DNA of 8,971 nt, taken from Myxococcales bacterium (GTDB lineage Bacteria > Myxococcota_A > Polyangia > Polyangiales > Houyiibacteriaceae). Made by a program: the position numbers and the translations under genes. Positions 1-6,685 of the stretch are shown one piece after another. Position 1 is the first letter of the stretch. Each line of letters opens with the position of its first letter. Below the pieces are notes generated by a model. The model was given only the letters and a program-made list of their open reading frames with translations. It was not told the origin of the DNA and did not search any database. Location of the stretch: assembly GCA_013002645.1 (NCBI GenBank), contig JABDJF010000428.1, positions 1-8,971 of the forward strand, read 5' to 3'.

Positions 1-549
1 ACGGGAACCGGCGGCATGATGGGCACCGGCGGCATGATGGGCGGATCGGAAATCGCAGCAACCCCGGTCGTCGGCGCGCTCGTGGACTACCCGCAGGGAA
101 GCGGCAACCTCTTCTCGGGCCCCGTCGAAGCGCATTGGTATCAGTGGCAGGGCTCGTACGTCGTGTTGTATCGCGGATTTGATGCAAGCGGCGGAACGGC
201 CCTCTGCCCCGGCAACTCCCTCGAGACGATGTCAGGCTTTTCGAACGTGACCAACTCGCCATGGATGGGTACAGCCGCCGAAGTGTGCGTGGGCGTGACG
301 AGCTTCGCGAACGCGCCAGCGGGTGTGTTTGGCTGCGGTGGTCTTCTTTACTACGTCACCGAGATCCCCACAACTGGGACAGGTTTACTTCGCGGCACAC
401 TCGAGTTCAACGATGGAGGCGGCTTCATCGGTGCGTCGAGCGCGGCCCAAACCAATCTAGATATGACGCCCGAGTTCGAGCCGGGCCTCGACAGCTACGA
501 TCTTCCCGCGGCCACCGTGGACAATCTCGATGTCGTGAATTGCCCCTAA
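1..549 (+). CDS. 3' end of an unrecognised, probably secreted Gly/Met-repeat protein (5' truncated by window edge)
   Basis: The frame is open from base 1 and ends at TAA 547-549, giving 182 residues of a longer protein; the in-frame ATGs at 16 and 19 lie inside a repeat and are unlikely to be the true start. The visible N-terminal part is two copies of a Thr-Gly-Gly-Met-Met-Gly unit, which looks like a flexible linker. The rest (about residues 20-182) is rich in Gly, Ser, Thr and aromatic residues, has few Lys or Arg, and has four cysteines (fragment residues 69, 96, 112, 181) that could form disulfides. This composition suggests an extracytoplasmic domain after a low-complexity linker, as in many myxobacterial-type lipoproteins, but the signal peptide would lie outside the window. 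No catalytic motif or family is recognised. It runs towards the convergent inositol cluster and is separated from it by 258 bp, so it is a separate transcription unit. Confidence 0.75.
   Translation, partial: TGTGGMMGTGGMMGGSEIAATPVVGALVDYPQGSGNLFSGPVEAHWYQWQGSYVVLYRGFDASGGTALCPGNSLETMSGFSNVTNSPWMGTAAEVCVGVTSFANAPAGVFGCGGLLYYVTEIPTTGTGLLRGTLEFNDGGGFIGASSAAQTNLDMTPEFEPGLDSYDLPAATVDNLDVVNCP
7..42 (+). repeat. two perfect 18-bp tandem repeats coding a TGGMMG unit
   Basis: The 18-bp unit at 7-24 is repeated without a mismatch at 25-42. It encodes Thr-Gly-Gly-Met-Met-Gly in frame with the partial gene. Bases 1-6 encode Thr-Gly, so the array probably continues to the left of the window with some variation. 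Perfect nucleotide identity between copies points to recent slippage or expansion. Confidence 0.9.
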
Positions 550-807
550 CTCCGGTGGCAGGTGGGGACACGCACCCCCTCCAAAACCACTGCGGTTTCG
601 GTCACCTACGACCCACACCGCGAAAACGCGCTCTCATAGGGGGTTTTCGACAGGCCGCGAGGCCGGTTCCTGGGCTCGCTACATCCCGACTCCGCTGCTG
701 ACGTGGGCTCCATCTCTGCTCGCAATCGATCTCGACGATCCCCTAGCGCCGTCGAACGTGGACTCGCAGCACGTGCCTTGCAAGCGGTACGAACCAGGAG
801 AAAGGCG
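550..807. other. convergent intergenic region with small hairpins
   Basis: These 258 bp lie between the convergent ends of the left-edge gene and the myo-inositol-1-phosphate synthase gene. I see no credible gene. There are several short inverted repeats: a GGGG/CCCC palindrome at about 564-579, AAACC-5 nt-GGTTT at 584-598, CGCG-AAAA-CGCG at 619-630, GGCC-GCGA-GGCC at about 653-664, and TCGACG-12 nt-CGTCGA at 732-755. None is followed by a clear T-tract on either strand, so no intrinsic terminator is certain, although transcription from both sides must stop here. Confidence 0.6.
584..598. terminator. weak candidate hairpin downstream of the left-edge gene
   Basis: AAACC and GGTTT form a 5-bp stem around a 5-nt loop 35 bp after the TAA at 549. 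The 3' arm ends in TTT followed by CGG, so the U-tract is only three bases. It could help end transcription of the left-edge gene, but by itself it is a poor rho-independent terminator. Confidence 0.25.
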
Positions 808-2121
808 TCAATCGTAGTACTCGCGGCCGAGGTGGGTGATCAGCTCTTCGCCTTGCATCCAGCGTAGGGTGTTCTTGAGCTTGCCGAGTTGCACGAAGAG
901 GTTGTTCTCGGCGTACAAGCCTTCGGGGACGATGGGGCTCTTGTAGTAGAACGAGAGCCACTCTTGAATGCCGCTAAACCCCGCGCGGTGTGAGAGGTCC
1001 ATGAGAAGCGCGAGGTCCAAAACCAGTGGCGCGGCGAGAATCGAATCGCGACAGAGGAAATCGACTTTGATCTGCATCGGGTAGCCGAGCCAACCAAAGA
1101 TGTCGATGTTGTCCCAACCTTCTTTTTGATCTCCGCGGGGCGGGTAGTAGTTGATACGAACCTTGTGGTACATGTCGGCATAGAGTTCCGGATGAAGATG
1201 CGGCTGAAGGATGGTTTCGAGGACGCCGAGCTTGCTGACCTCCTTCGACTTGAAGCTCTCGGGATCATCGAGGACCTCGCCATCGCGATTGCCTAGGATA
1301 TTCGTCGAGAACCATCCTCGAACACCAAGCATGCGTGCCCGGAGGCCCGGCGCGAGAATCGTCTTCATGAGTGTCTGCCCGGTCTTGAAGTCCTTGCCCG
1401 ACACGGGAGTTTGGGTTTCTTGCGAGAGCTCCAGCAGGGCAGGAACGTCCCCGGCGGTGAGGTGTGGCGCGCCGTTCGCATAGCTCACCTCCTCGCGAAG
1501 GCAGGCGTACGCGTACACCTGTGAAGGACTGATCGCGGGATCGGAGCGCCGCAAGCCCTCTTCGAACTTCGACAAGGAAGAATGAACGTCAGTCCGTTCC
1601 CTAAAGACTTCGGTCGAGCCGCACCACACGGCAACACAACGATCGAGCCCGTTGTCTCGCTTGAAACGGCGAATGTCCTCGCGCACCGCTTCGGCGAGCT
1701 CCATCTTGTCGGCGCCGGCTTTGACGTTCTCACCCCGCAGCCTCTTGATGAACTCCGGGAAAAACACGGACTCCATCGGCTTGATCGCGGAGAGCTCGTC
1801 CTTGATTGCGTGGAGGTGCTCACCTGACAAAACGTCCGCGTTGACCGCCGCTTCGTGCGCGTTGTCATGGAAGAGATCCCATCCCCCGAACACTAGATCG
1901 CTCATCTCGGCGAGTGGGACGAAGTCGCGGATCAACGGCGATCGCGCTTCGGTGCGTTTCCCCAGCCGAATCGTCCCCATCTGCGTAAGTGAGCCTATGG
2001 GCAGGCCCAATCCTCGGCGCGCCAGAAGTGCACCCGCGATGAACGTCGTTCCGACGGCACCCATTCCGGGCAAGAGGACGCCGAGCTTGCCGTCGGCGGG
2101 CTTCAGTTGGGGTTGTGTCAT
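808..2121 (-). CDS. ino1: myo-inositol-1-phosphate synthase (inositol-3-phosphate synthase)
   Basis: This enzyme isomerises D-glucose-6-phosphate to 1L-myo-inositol-1-phosphate with NAD as an internal redox cofactor; it is cytoplasmic and commits carbon to inositol. The 437 residues start with a Rossmann NAD-binding stretch containing G-M-G-A-V-G (19-24). The family's active-site blocks follow: GKDFKTGQT at 242-250, NILGNRDG at 274-281, the lysine-rich SKEVSK at 292-297, KVRINYYPP around 320-328 and KVDFLCRDSILAAPLVLDL at about 352-370. All are characteristic of Ino1-type synthases and include the conserved lysines and asparagines. Length fits the shorter bacterial/archaeal forms rather than the ~530-residue eukaryotic enzyme. 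The ATG at 2121 is preceded by AGG (2128-2130) at 6-nt spacing. It is the last gene of the leftward cluster, 69 bp after the RND gene, and would supply substrate to the cytidylyltransferase at 5760-6599. Confidence 0.96.
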   Translation of the reverse strand: MTQPQLKPADGKLGVLLPGMGAVGTTFIAGALLARRGLGLPIGSLTQMGTIRLGKRTEARSPLIRDFVPLAEMSDLVFGGWDLFHDNAHEAAVNADVLSGEHLHAIKDELSAIKPMESVFFPEFIKRLRGENVKAGADKMELAEAVREDIRRFKRDNGLDRCVAVWCGSTEVFRERTDVHSSLSKFEEGLRRSDPAISPSQVYAYACLREEVSYANGAPHLTAGDVPALLELSQETQTPVSGKDFKTGQTLMKTILAPGLRARMLGVRGWFSTNILGNRDGEVLDDPESFKSKEVSKLGVLETILQPHLHPELYADMYHKVRINYYPPRGDQKEGWDNIDIFGWLGYPMQIKVDFLCRDSILAAPLVLDLALLMDLSHRAGFSGIQEWLSFYYKSPIVPEGLYAENNLFVQLGKLKNTLRWMQGEELITHLGREYYD

Positions 2122-2190
2122 TTCAAACCTGTCGTTGTTGGTTCCGCGTATGCGTTGATGGTGTAAGATGGTTTCATCGTTCGCCTGTTT
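2122..2190 (-). other. 69-bp gap between the RND gene and ino1
   Basis: This is the largest gap in the cluster apart from the 86 bp at 6600-6685. It holds the weak AGG ribosome-binding site of ino1 (2128-2130). I see no convincing -35/-10 pair or terminator, so read-through from the RND gene is the simplest reading, though a separate ino1 promoter cannot be excluded. Confidence 0.4.
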
Positions 2191-4659
2191 TCAGCCGCTT
2201 GGGTTGAAGCGAAGCATGAGCGCAGGCATCGTGACAACCGCTGCCAGCAGGCAAGTGACCTCGCTGATGGCCATGGCCGCGCCGAAGGAGTTCAGAGCGA
2301 GGTTGGCGCTCGTGAATAGGGTCAGATACCCGATGATCGTTGTCAACGAGCAAAGAACGACGGCGCCTCCCGTTTCTCCGACCGCCGTCCGGACCCTGTC
2401 GGCGTTCGGGAGGCCCTCCTCTGCGGCATATCGCCGCATCACGTTGACACCATAGTCGGCACCATTGCCGAACGTGATTGGGAACGCGATGAAGTTGAGG
2501 AAGTTGAGTTTCATCCCGGCGACCGTCATCGTCGCCGCCATCCATGCAATGCCGAGCAGGAGCGCTAGCATCGTGAACAGACGCTGCCGCAAGGCCCGAA
2601 ACGCGAAGAGCACCAACAGCAGGGTCGCGGTGAACGAGGCCAGAATCGCCCTTGGCCCGTCGACCAAGATCGCGGAGATCATGTCCGCGAAGACCGGCGC
2701 TCGACCCGCGAGAGCGGGACGCTGCCCGGAATCCGTTCGCAGCGCGCGGAGCCCTTCCGCCCAGCGGATCAGGTAGCGCCCGTCCCACGTCGAAGAGCCC
2801 TCCCGCTGGCTGACCACGATGATCAACCCGCGCGTGCCGTCCTTCTCGGTGAACATGGAGGCTACCTCGACCGGGACCTCGGCGTAGGTCAACGGCTCAA
2901 TCGTCTCTGGCGGGATGTGTTCGTCGATTTCCGCGAGCTCCTCCTCATCCGCATGCTCGCGCGCATCCAACAACAGCTCACGGATATTCGCGAGGACGGG
3001 GATCTTCTCCGCTTGATCCTCTGGCATGAGGTCTTGGATCGAGTACACGTCGCCCCACGGCGCTTCCTCGCCGGCGCTCCGCCGTTCGAGCTCGAGACGA
3101 AGTCGCTCGGCGTCTGCGATCGTGTCGACAACGATCGCGATACCGTCGCCTCTCTTGGAGCCGGACGCGATCGTCCCGGCGCGATCGTTGATCAAGCGGG
3201 CGCTCGTGGAACCCTCGCGAACGGACTTGAGATTTCGGAAGTCGTACTCGAACGGGCCCTGAGTAACGGCCCAGGCCACGAGAACCACAGAAACGATGCC
3301 GAGGGCGGCGGACGCCGTGATGGTGGCGCGGGGATTCAGAAACGCAAGCCACGAGAAGAGTCGGCCGTAGAAGTTGCGTGCAGGCGCGTCTGAATCACGG
3401 ATCAAGCTGCGGACGCGTTCGTTGAGCACGACGATCGCGGGAAGCAATACGATCGCGCCCACCCAGGACAGAAGCATCCCGACTGCGCCGATGACTCCGA
3501 AATCACGGAACCCGCGGAAATCGGTGAGCACGAGTGACCCGTACGCCAGCGCTGCAGCGAACGATGCAGTCAGCGTCGCGAGCCAGACGCCCCGGTGGGT
3601 GCGGAGGAGCGCGTCGGACACCTCGTGCCCGGCCCGACGCTCTTCGAAGTATCGGGCAAGCCAGATGATGTTGGGGTTGATACCGTTCCCAATGACGATG
3701 CTTCCAAGGAACGCGGTCGAGGTATTGAGATAGTCCACGGCGAGCTCGGCGAACCCAAACGTGACGATTACGGGCACGGCCAGCGCTCCCCCCAACATGA
3801 ATGGGGCCCGCCAGTTTCGAAAGAACGCGAAGATGGCGATGAGCACGAACCCGACCGTGAGCAACATCGCGCTCGTCAGCTCGTTCTTGAGTGCTTGATG
3901 CTCCTCGCCGGCAACGACGAGGTTTCCTCCATACGCGACTGTCAGATCGGGTGCGTAGCTTGCTGGGCCGAGCGCCCGGACCTCCGCATCGATCGAGGAG
4001 ATCAAGCGTTCGATGCCCGCTGCGTTGCCAGCGCCGAGATCGCTCCGCACGAAGATCGCCAAGAAGTCGCGATCGGCGTGGATGTAGTACCCACCCGGAT
4101 ACTTCTCCATCTCCTTCTTGCCTTCTTCGGCCTCGTCCCGAATCCGCTCCAGGATCTCGCGAGGTCCTGGCGGCACATAGTCGTCGATTTGAACGTAGAA
4201 AGGGTTGTCTTTGAGGCGCTCGTAGTCGAGGCGCTCGTCGAGGTCATCTCTTGCCTCCTCCAGATCCGATAGCGAAGCGAAGAGATGCCTGTGGTCCCAA
4301 ACGAAGTCCTCGTAGGCGCTGATGTTCCAATCGACGAAGTGCACTAGGTCCGGGGGCAACTTCTCGATGCGGGGAACAAGCGCCGCAGCGAACCGTTGCA
4401 TCGCATCGACGTCGTCCGATTCGATGGCAACGGTGAGTGTATTGAACCCCCCTACGCGATCGCGGATCCGCGCCAGGTCGATGACGCTTGGCTTGTCTTT
4501 TGGCAGCAGGGCTTCGAAGTCACTGTTCAAGCCGAGCTTGGCGACGAGCGGCAACGCAAGTGCCGTCATGAGCACTCCCGCGATTGCGAATACCCCCGCA
4601 CGGCGATACTGCACTGTCGCCAATCGCTTGAAGAAACGGTCCATCCTTCCGGTCGTCAC
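2191..4659 (-). CDS. MMPL/RND-superfamily membrane transporter, 12 TM
   Basis: The 822-residue protein has the classical RND layout: one N-terminal helix (about 21-41), a large extracytoplasmic domain (42-260), five helices (about 262-281, 288-308, 313-335, 360-378, 387-411), a seventh helix (446-466), a second large charged domain (467-668) and five final helices (about 670-814). It most resembles MMPL/HpnN-like exporters that move lipids or hydrophobic molecules using the proton gradient. The second-half helix carries GNGADYGVN (731-739) with the usual Asp (D735). The matching first-half site reads GNGINPNI (324-331), with Asn at the aligned position. The start is GTG at 4659, preceded by GAGG at about 9-nt spacing and overlapping the upstream stop as GTGA, so translation is probably coupled. 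An in-frame ATG at 4644 has GGAAGG directly against it and is less likely. Its place among inositol-phosphate and CDP-alcohol transferase genes suggests it handles their lipid product; the substrate is inferred. Confidence 0.88.
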   Translation of the reverse strand: MTTGRMDRFFKRLATVQYRRAGVFAIAGVLMTALALPLVAKLGLNSDFEALLPKDKPSVIDLARIRDRVGGFNTLTVAIESDDVDAMQRFAAALVPRIEKLPPDLVHFVDWNISAYEDFVWDHRHLFASLSDLEEARDDLDERLDYERLKDNPFYVQIDDYVPPGPREILERIRDEAEEGKKEMEKYPGGYYIHADRDFLAIFVRSDLGAGNAAGIERLISSIDAEVRALGPASYAPDLTVAYGGNLVVAGEEHQALKNELTSAMLLTVGFVLIAIFAFFRNWRAPFMLGGALAVPVIVTFGFAELAVDYLNTSTAFLGSIVIGNGINPNIIWLARYFEERRAGHEVSDALLRTHRGVWLATLTASFAAALAYGSLVLTDFRGFRDFGVIGAVGMLLSWVGAIVLLPAIVVLNERVRSLIRDSDAPARNFYGRLFSWLAFLNPRATITASAALGIVSVVLVAWAVTQGPFEYDFRNLKSVREGSTSARLINDRAGTIASGSKRGDGIAIVVDTIADAERLRLELERRSAGEEAPWGDVYSIQDLMPEDQAEKIPVLANIRELLLDAREHADEEELAEIDEHIPPETIEPLTYAEVPVEVASMFTEKDGTRGLIIVVSQREGSSTWDGRYLIRWAEGLRALRTDSGQRPALAGRAPVFADMISAILVDGPRAILASFTATLLLVLFAFRALRQRLFTMLALLLGIAWMAATMTVAGMKLNFLNFIAFPITFGNGADYGVNVMRRYAAEEGLPNADRVRTAVGETGGAVVLCSLTTIIGYLTLFTSANLALNSFGAAMAISEVTCLLAAVVTMPALMLRFNPSG

Positions 4660-5738
4660 GTTTGCGCTACCTCGGCTCGCAGGCTTCCCGCCGCGCGGAC
4701 CAGGTCACCTCGGTGGAATAGGAGCAGATAGTTGGCCACCAAGACGCCCAAGGCGAGAGCGCAGAAGACCGCGAACCGACTCCCCAGAAACGAGAGACAC
4801 ATCAAGATGAGGGCGAGCATGTCGCGCCGAGTCGCGCGGAAGAGGAAGTTGATCGCCCTGAGCGAAGAGCTCTTGGTCTCCTCGGTCGCACGCTGGAGCG
4901 ACCTATCGAAGAAGACGAACGACGCGTTGGGAGCATGCTTGCGAACGAAGCCGAGCACTTGAAGCAGGGTAGTCACGATCAGGGCGGTCACGATTACGAG
5001 CAACCAGCCTTCGGCTCCGCTGATGCCCTCGCGTGCCCAGCCGATGCCAAAGCCGACCAGGGTCGCCAGATAGGTCAGATTGTCGACGAAAGAGTCGATC
5101 GCCGCGCCTGCTTTCGAATCTCGGAGAGTCACGCGCGCCATCTCACCGTCCACGCCGTCGAACATCGAAGCGAACTGAAAGAGCACCCCGGTGACCGCCA
5201 ACCAGAAACCACCAGGTTGTGCAGCGGCAATCCCGCACCCGAGGCCAATCGCGAGACTGACGGCGCTTGCAGCATTCGCGCTGAAGCCGGCCTTGAGAAA
5301 CCAACGACTGAAGAATCGGCTCAGCGGCCGGTTGAACCTGCGCGAGACCCATCCGTCGGTGCTCTTCTCGGTCTGGAGAAGAAGGATCCGTTCAGCACGA
5401 CGGCGGCCTCCGGCATCAGCGACGTCGAAGAAATGGTCAACGGTCAGCTGGAAGGCGGGGGTGGACCCCGAGACTCGGCCCCAGTCGAGCTCACCACGGT
5501 CCGGAGCGCGTAATCGACGCGGCGGGTCGAGCGCGGATAGCGCGTCGAACAGACTCGGCTGGAGCACGATGTGATCGGGTACGAGTAAAGTCGGCTCGTA
5601 CTCGTCGGACCGTACTGCTTCGACGCCACGAGCGGCACCCCGTGAGAGGACACGCTCGTTTCGGTCGCGAACCCTCATGCCCAAGACCAGAGGGCCCTTC
5701 GCGTCAGCGAGTCGAACGCGAAGTGCTCGTTGCCCCAC
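4656..5738 (-). CDS. CDP-alcohol phosphotransferase 1 with a degenerate nucleotidyltransferase-like N-terminal domain (DIPP-synthase-like)
   Basis: The C-terminal two-thirds (about 125-345) is an integral membrane CDP-alcohol phosphotransferase with a perfect D-x2-D-G-x2-A-R-x8-G-x3-D-x3-D signature (D194, D197, D215, D219) that binds the metal ions and the CDP-alcohol. Just before it is EKSTDGWVSRRFNRPLS (124-140), like the entry to the transferase half of bifunctional inositol-phosphate cytidylyltransferase/di-inositol-phosphate-phosphate synthases. Residues 1-120 lack the N-terminal LAAG-x-G-x-R nucleotide loop, but two stretches resemble the rear of such a domain: LLVPDHIVLQPSLFDAL (51-67) and HFFDVADAGGRRRAERIL (102-119), the latter parallel to the WIDVDTPEAHAEAERLI end of the neighbouring enzyme. 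This suggests a fused cytidylyltransferase that decayed. It probably moves phosphoinositol from CDP-inositol to a second alcohol. The GTG start (5738) has GAGG at 7-nt spacing and lies 21 bp after the cytidylyltransferase stop; the 3' end overlaps the RND start by 4 bp. Confidence 0.88.
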   Translation of the reverse strand: MGQRALRVRLADAKGPLVLGMRVRDRNERVLSRGAARGVEAVRSDEYEPTLLVPDHIVLQPSLFDALSALDPPRRLRAPDRGELDWGRVSGSTPAFQLTVDHFFDVADAGGRRRAERILLLQTEKSTDGWVSRRFNRPLSRFFSRWFLKAGFSANAASAVSLAIGLGCGIAAAQPGGFWLAVTGVLFQFASMFDGVDGEMARVTLRDSKAGAAIDSFVDNLTYLATLVGFGIGWAREGISGAEGWLLVIVTALIVTTLLQVLGFVRKHAPNASFVFFDRSLQRATEETKSSSLRAINFLFRATRRDMLALILMCLSFLGSRFAVFCALALGVLVANYLLLFHRGDLVRAAGSLRAEVAQT

Positions 5739-5759
5739 GCGACCGCCTCATTTGCGAGC
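5739..5759 (-). promoter_or_regulatory. ribosome-binding site that decides the GTG start of CDP-alcohol phosphotransferase 1
   Basis: Read on the minus strand, the 21-bp gap contains TGAGG followed by CGGTCGC and then the GTG at 5738. An ATG within it (13 nt upstream of the GTG) is out of frame, which supports the GTG as the start. Confidence 0.55.
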
Positions 5760-6599
5760 TCATCGTTCTTGTGCCTTCTTGATCGCTGCAGCTCGGTCCT
5801 CGCGTGCCCGTGGCCACACCCCCGTCACCATGCTGTGCTCAAGCGCATCATGCGACTGCTTGTCCAGTTCCTCGCCGAGCGTGGAGATCAGCCGCTCGGC
5901 TTCGGCGTGGGCCTCGGGCGTGTCCACGTCAATCCATGTCGCGTCGCCAACGTCCGCGCCCAGCATTCGGCCTCTCGAAGCCAGCGCCGCCACTCCTTCT
6001 GATAGCGAGCAGCCCTCGGGACCATTGACCGCGTCGAGCGCCTCGATGAGAGCCGGGGTAATCAGGAAGAGCCCGGTGTCCAGTGCGTTGTAGTTCTTCA
6101 ACTGCTTGCCAATGCGCACGATGCGGCCATCCTGTACCTGGACCTTGGTCGCATCGTCCAGATCGAAGCAGGCGTCAATCCGATAATCGACGCCGAGGGC
6201 GGACTGCTGTTCCCCGACGGGACTCGAACCCACGGCTGAGAGCAGGTCGGGCGACCACAAATGATCGCTCATCAAGAGGAACGTTGGCCCCGTGACGAAG
6301 TCGCGCGCCTTCAGGAGCGACGTGCCATTGGGCTTCTCGTACTCGTCGTTGAGAAAGAACGATAGCTTCGCGCGATGCACGTGAGCCAACAGGCCGCTCA
6401 TCAGATCGTCGCCGAGATAGCCGATCACGATCCCAATTTCGCGGACTCCACCCTTCTCCAAACCTCTGATGATCCGAATGATGAGGGGAACCTCAGCGAC
6501 CTCGCGGAGCGGCTTCGGCACGGGCTGACCATCAGAAAGCCGACTGCCGAAGCCGGCGGCAAGGATGATGGCGCGTTGCGGTCTGATTCGTGTTTGCAC
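5760..6599 (-). CDS. sugar-phosphate nucleotidyltransferase, probably CTP:inositol-1-phosphate cytidylyltransferase
   Basis: This 279-residue cytoplasmic enzyme has a full nucleotidyltransferase fold: the nucleotide loop LAAGFGSRL (13-21) with K29 in PKPL, an NGTSL turn at 91-95, the metal-site SDH (111-113), DTG (174-176) and the closing WIDVDTPE (222-229). The order NGTSLLKA, LLMSDHLWSPDLL, DATKVQVQDGRIVRIGKQLKNYNALDTG and WIDVDTPE matches the cytidylyltransferase half of archaeal di-inositol-phosphate synthases better than RfbA/GlmU-type enzymes. With ino1 in the same cluster, the likely reaction is CTP + inositol-1-phosphate to CDP-inositol. The start is GTG at 6599 with AGGGG about 12 nt upstream, a rather long spacing. 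A polar, Arg/Lys-rich tail of about 40 residues (240-279) follows the catalytic domain. A related cytidylyltransferase acting on another polyol or sugar phosphate remains possible. Confidence 0.85.
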   Translation of the reverse strand: MQTRIRPQRAIILAAGFGSRLSDGQPVPKPLREVAEVPLIIRIIRGLEKGGVREIGIVIGYLGDDLMSGLLAHVHRAKLSFFLNDEYEKPNGTSLLKARDFVTGPTFLLMSDHLWSPDLLSAVGSSPVGEQQSALGVDYRIDACFDLDDATKVQVQDGRIVRIGKQLKNYNALDTGLFLITPALIEALDAVNGPEGCSLSEGVAALASRGRMLGADVGDATWIDVDTPEAHAEAERLISTLGEELDKQSHDALEHSMVTGVWPRAREDRAAAIKKAQER

Positions 6600-6685
6600 T
6601 GTTGGAAGTAACCCCTTTGGATGGTGCTCGACGTGGTAGAATATTCACGCCTGTGAGCGAGAGTCACAGTCGCGTTGCAGTCAGG
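6600..6685 (-). other. 86-bp gap between CDP-alcohol phosphotransferase 2 and the cytidylyltransferase gene
   Basis: This gap is wide enough to hold a promoter or attenuator. It contains the inverted repeat at 6651-6669 and, on the minus strand, a TATTCT (4 of 6 matches to the -10 consensus) just after it, but no good -35 at 16-18 bp. The 10-bp palindrome GTCACGTGAC (6685-6694) spans the stop codon of the upstream gene. I see no T-tract. Confidence 0.4.
6651..6669. promoter_or_regulatory. inverted repeat CTGTGA-N7-TCACAG, possible operator
   Basis: Two perfect 6-bp arms are separated by 7 bp, 52 bp upstream of the cytidylyltransferase GTG. The half-sites resemble the CRP/FNR-family TGTGA...TCACA pattern, but CRP sites use a 6-bp spacer, so it is not a standard site. 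It could also form a short mRNA hairpin. Function is speculative. Confidence 0.3.

Noticed and set aside
1652..2158. 168-codon plus-strand frame over ino1
   Set aside because: It is a low-complexity Ser/Arg/Pro-rich translation opposite a confidently identified enzyme.
3595..4272. 225-codon open frame on the plus strand inside the RND gene
   Set aside because: It is antisense to a clear RND protein; its translation is highly charged with no recognisable domain, as expected for a shadow in GC-rich DNA.
6205..6240. Second tRNA gene, suggested by the T-arm-like sequence
   Set aside because: No acceptor, D or anticodon arm can be folded around it, and it lies within an intact coding frame. Only the T-arm match is real.
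5760..6599. Assignment as glucose-1-phosphate thymidylyltransferase (RfbA) or GlmU
   Set aside because: The NGTSL turn, the SDH and DATKV...IGK...DTG pattern and the WIDVDTPE end fit inositol-phosphate cytidylyltransferases better, and the gene sits with ino1 and CDP-alcohol transferases. No acetyltransferase hexapeptide repeat is present.
6651..6669. Canonical CRP binding site
   Set aside because: The spacer is 7 bp instead of 6, so it is kept only as an inverted repeat of unknown use.
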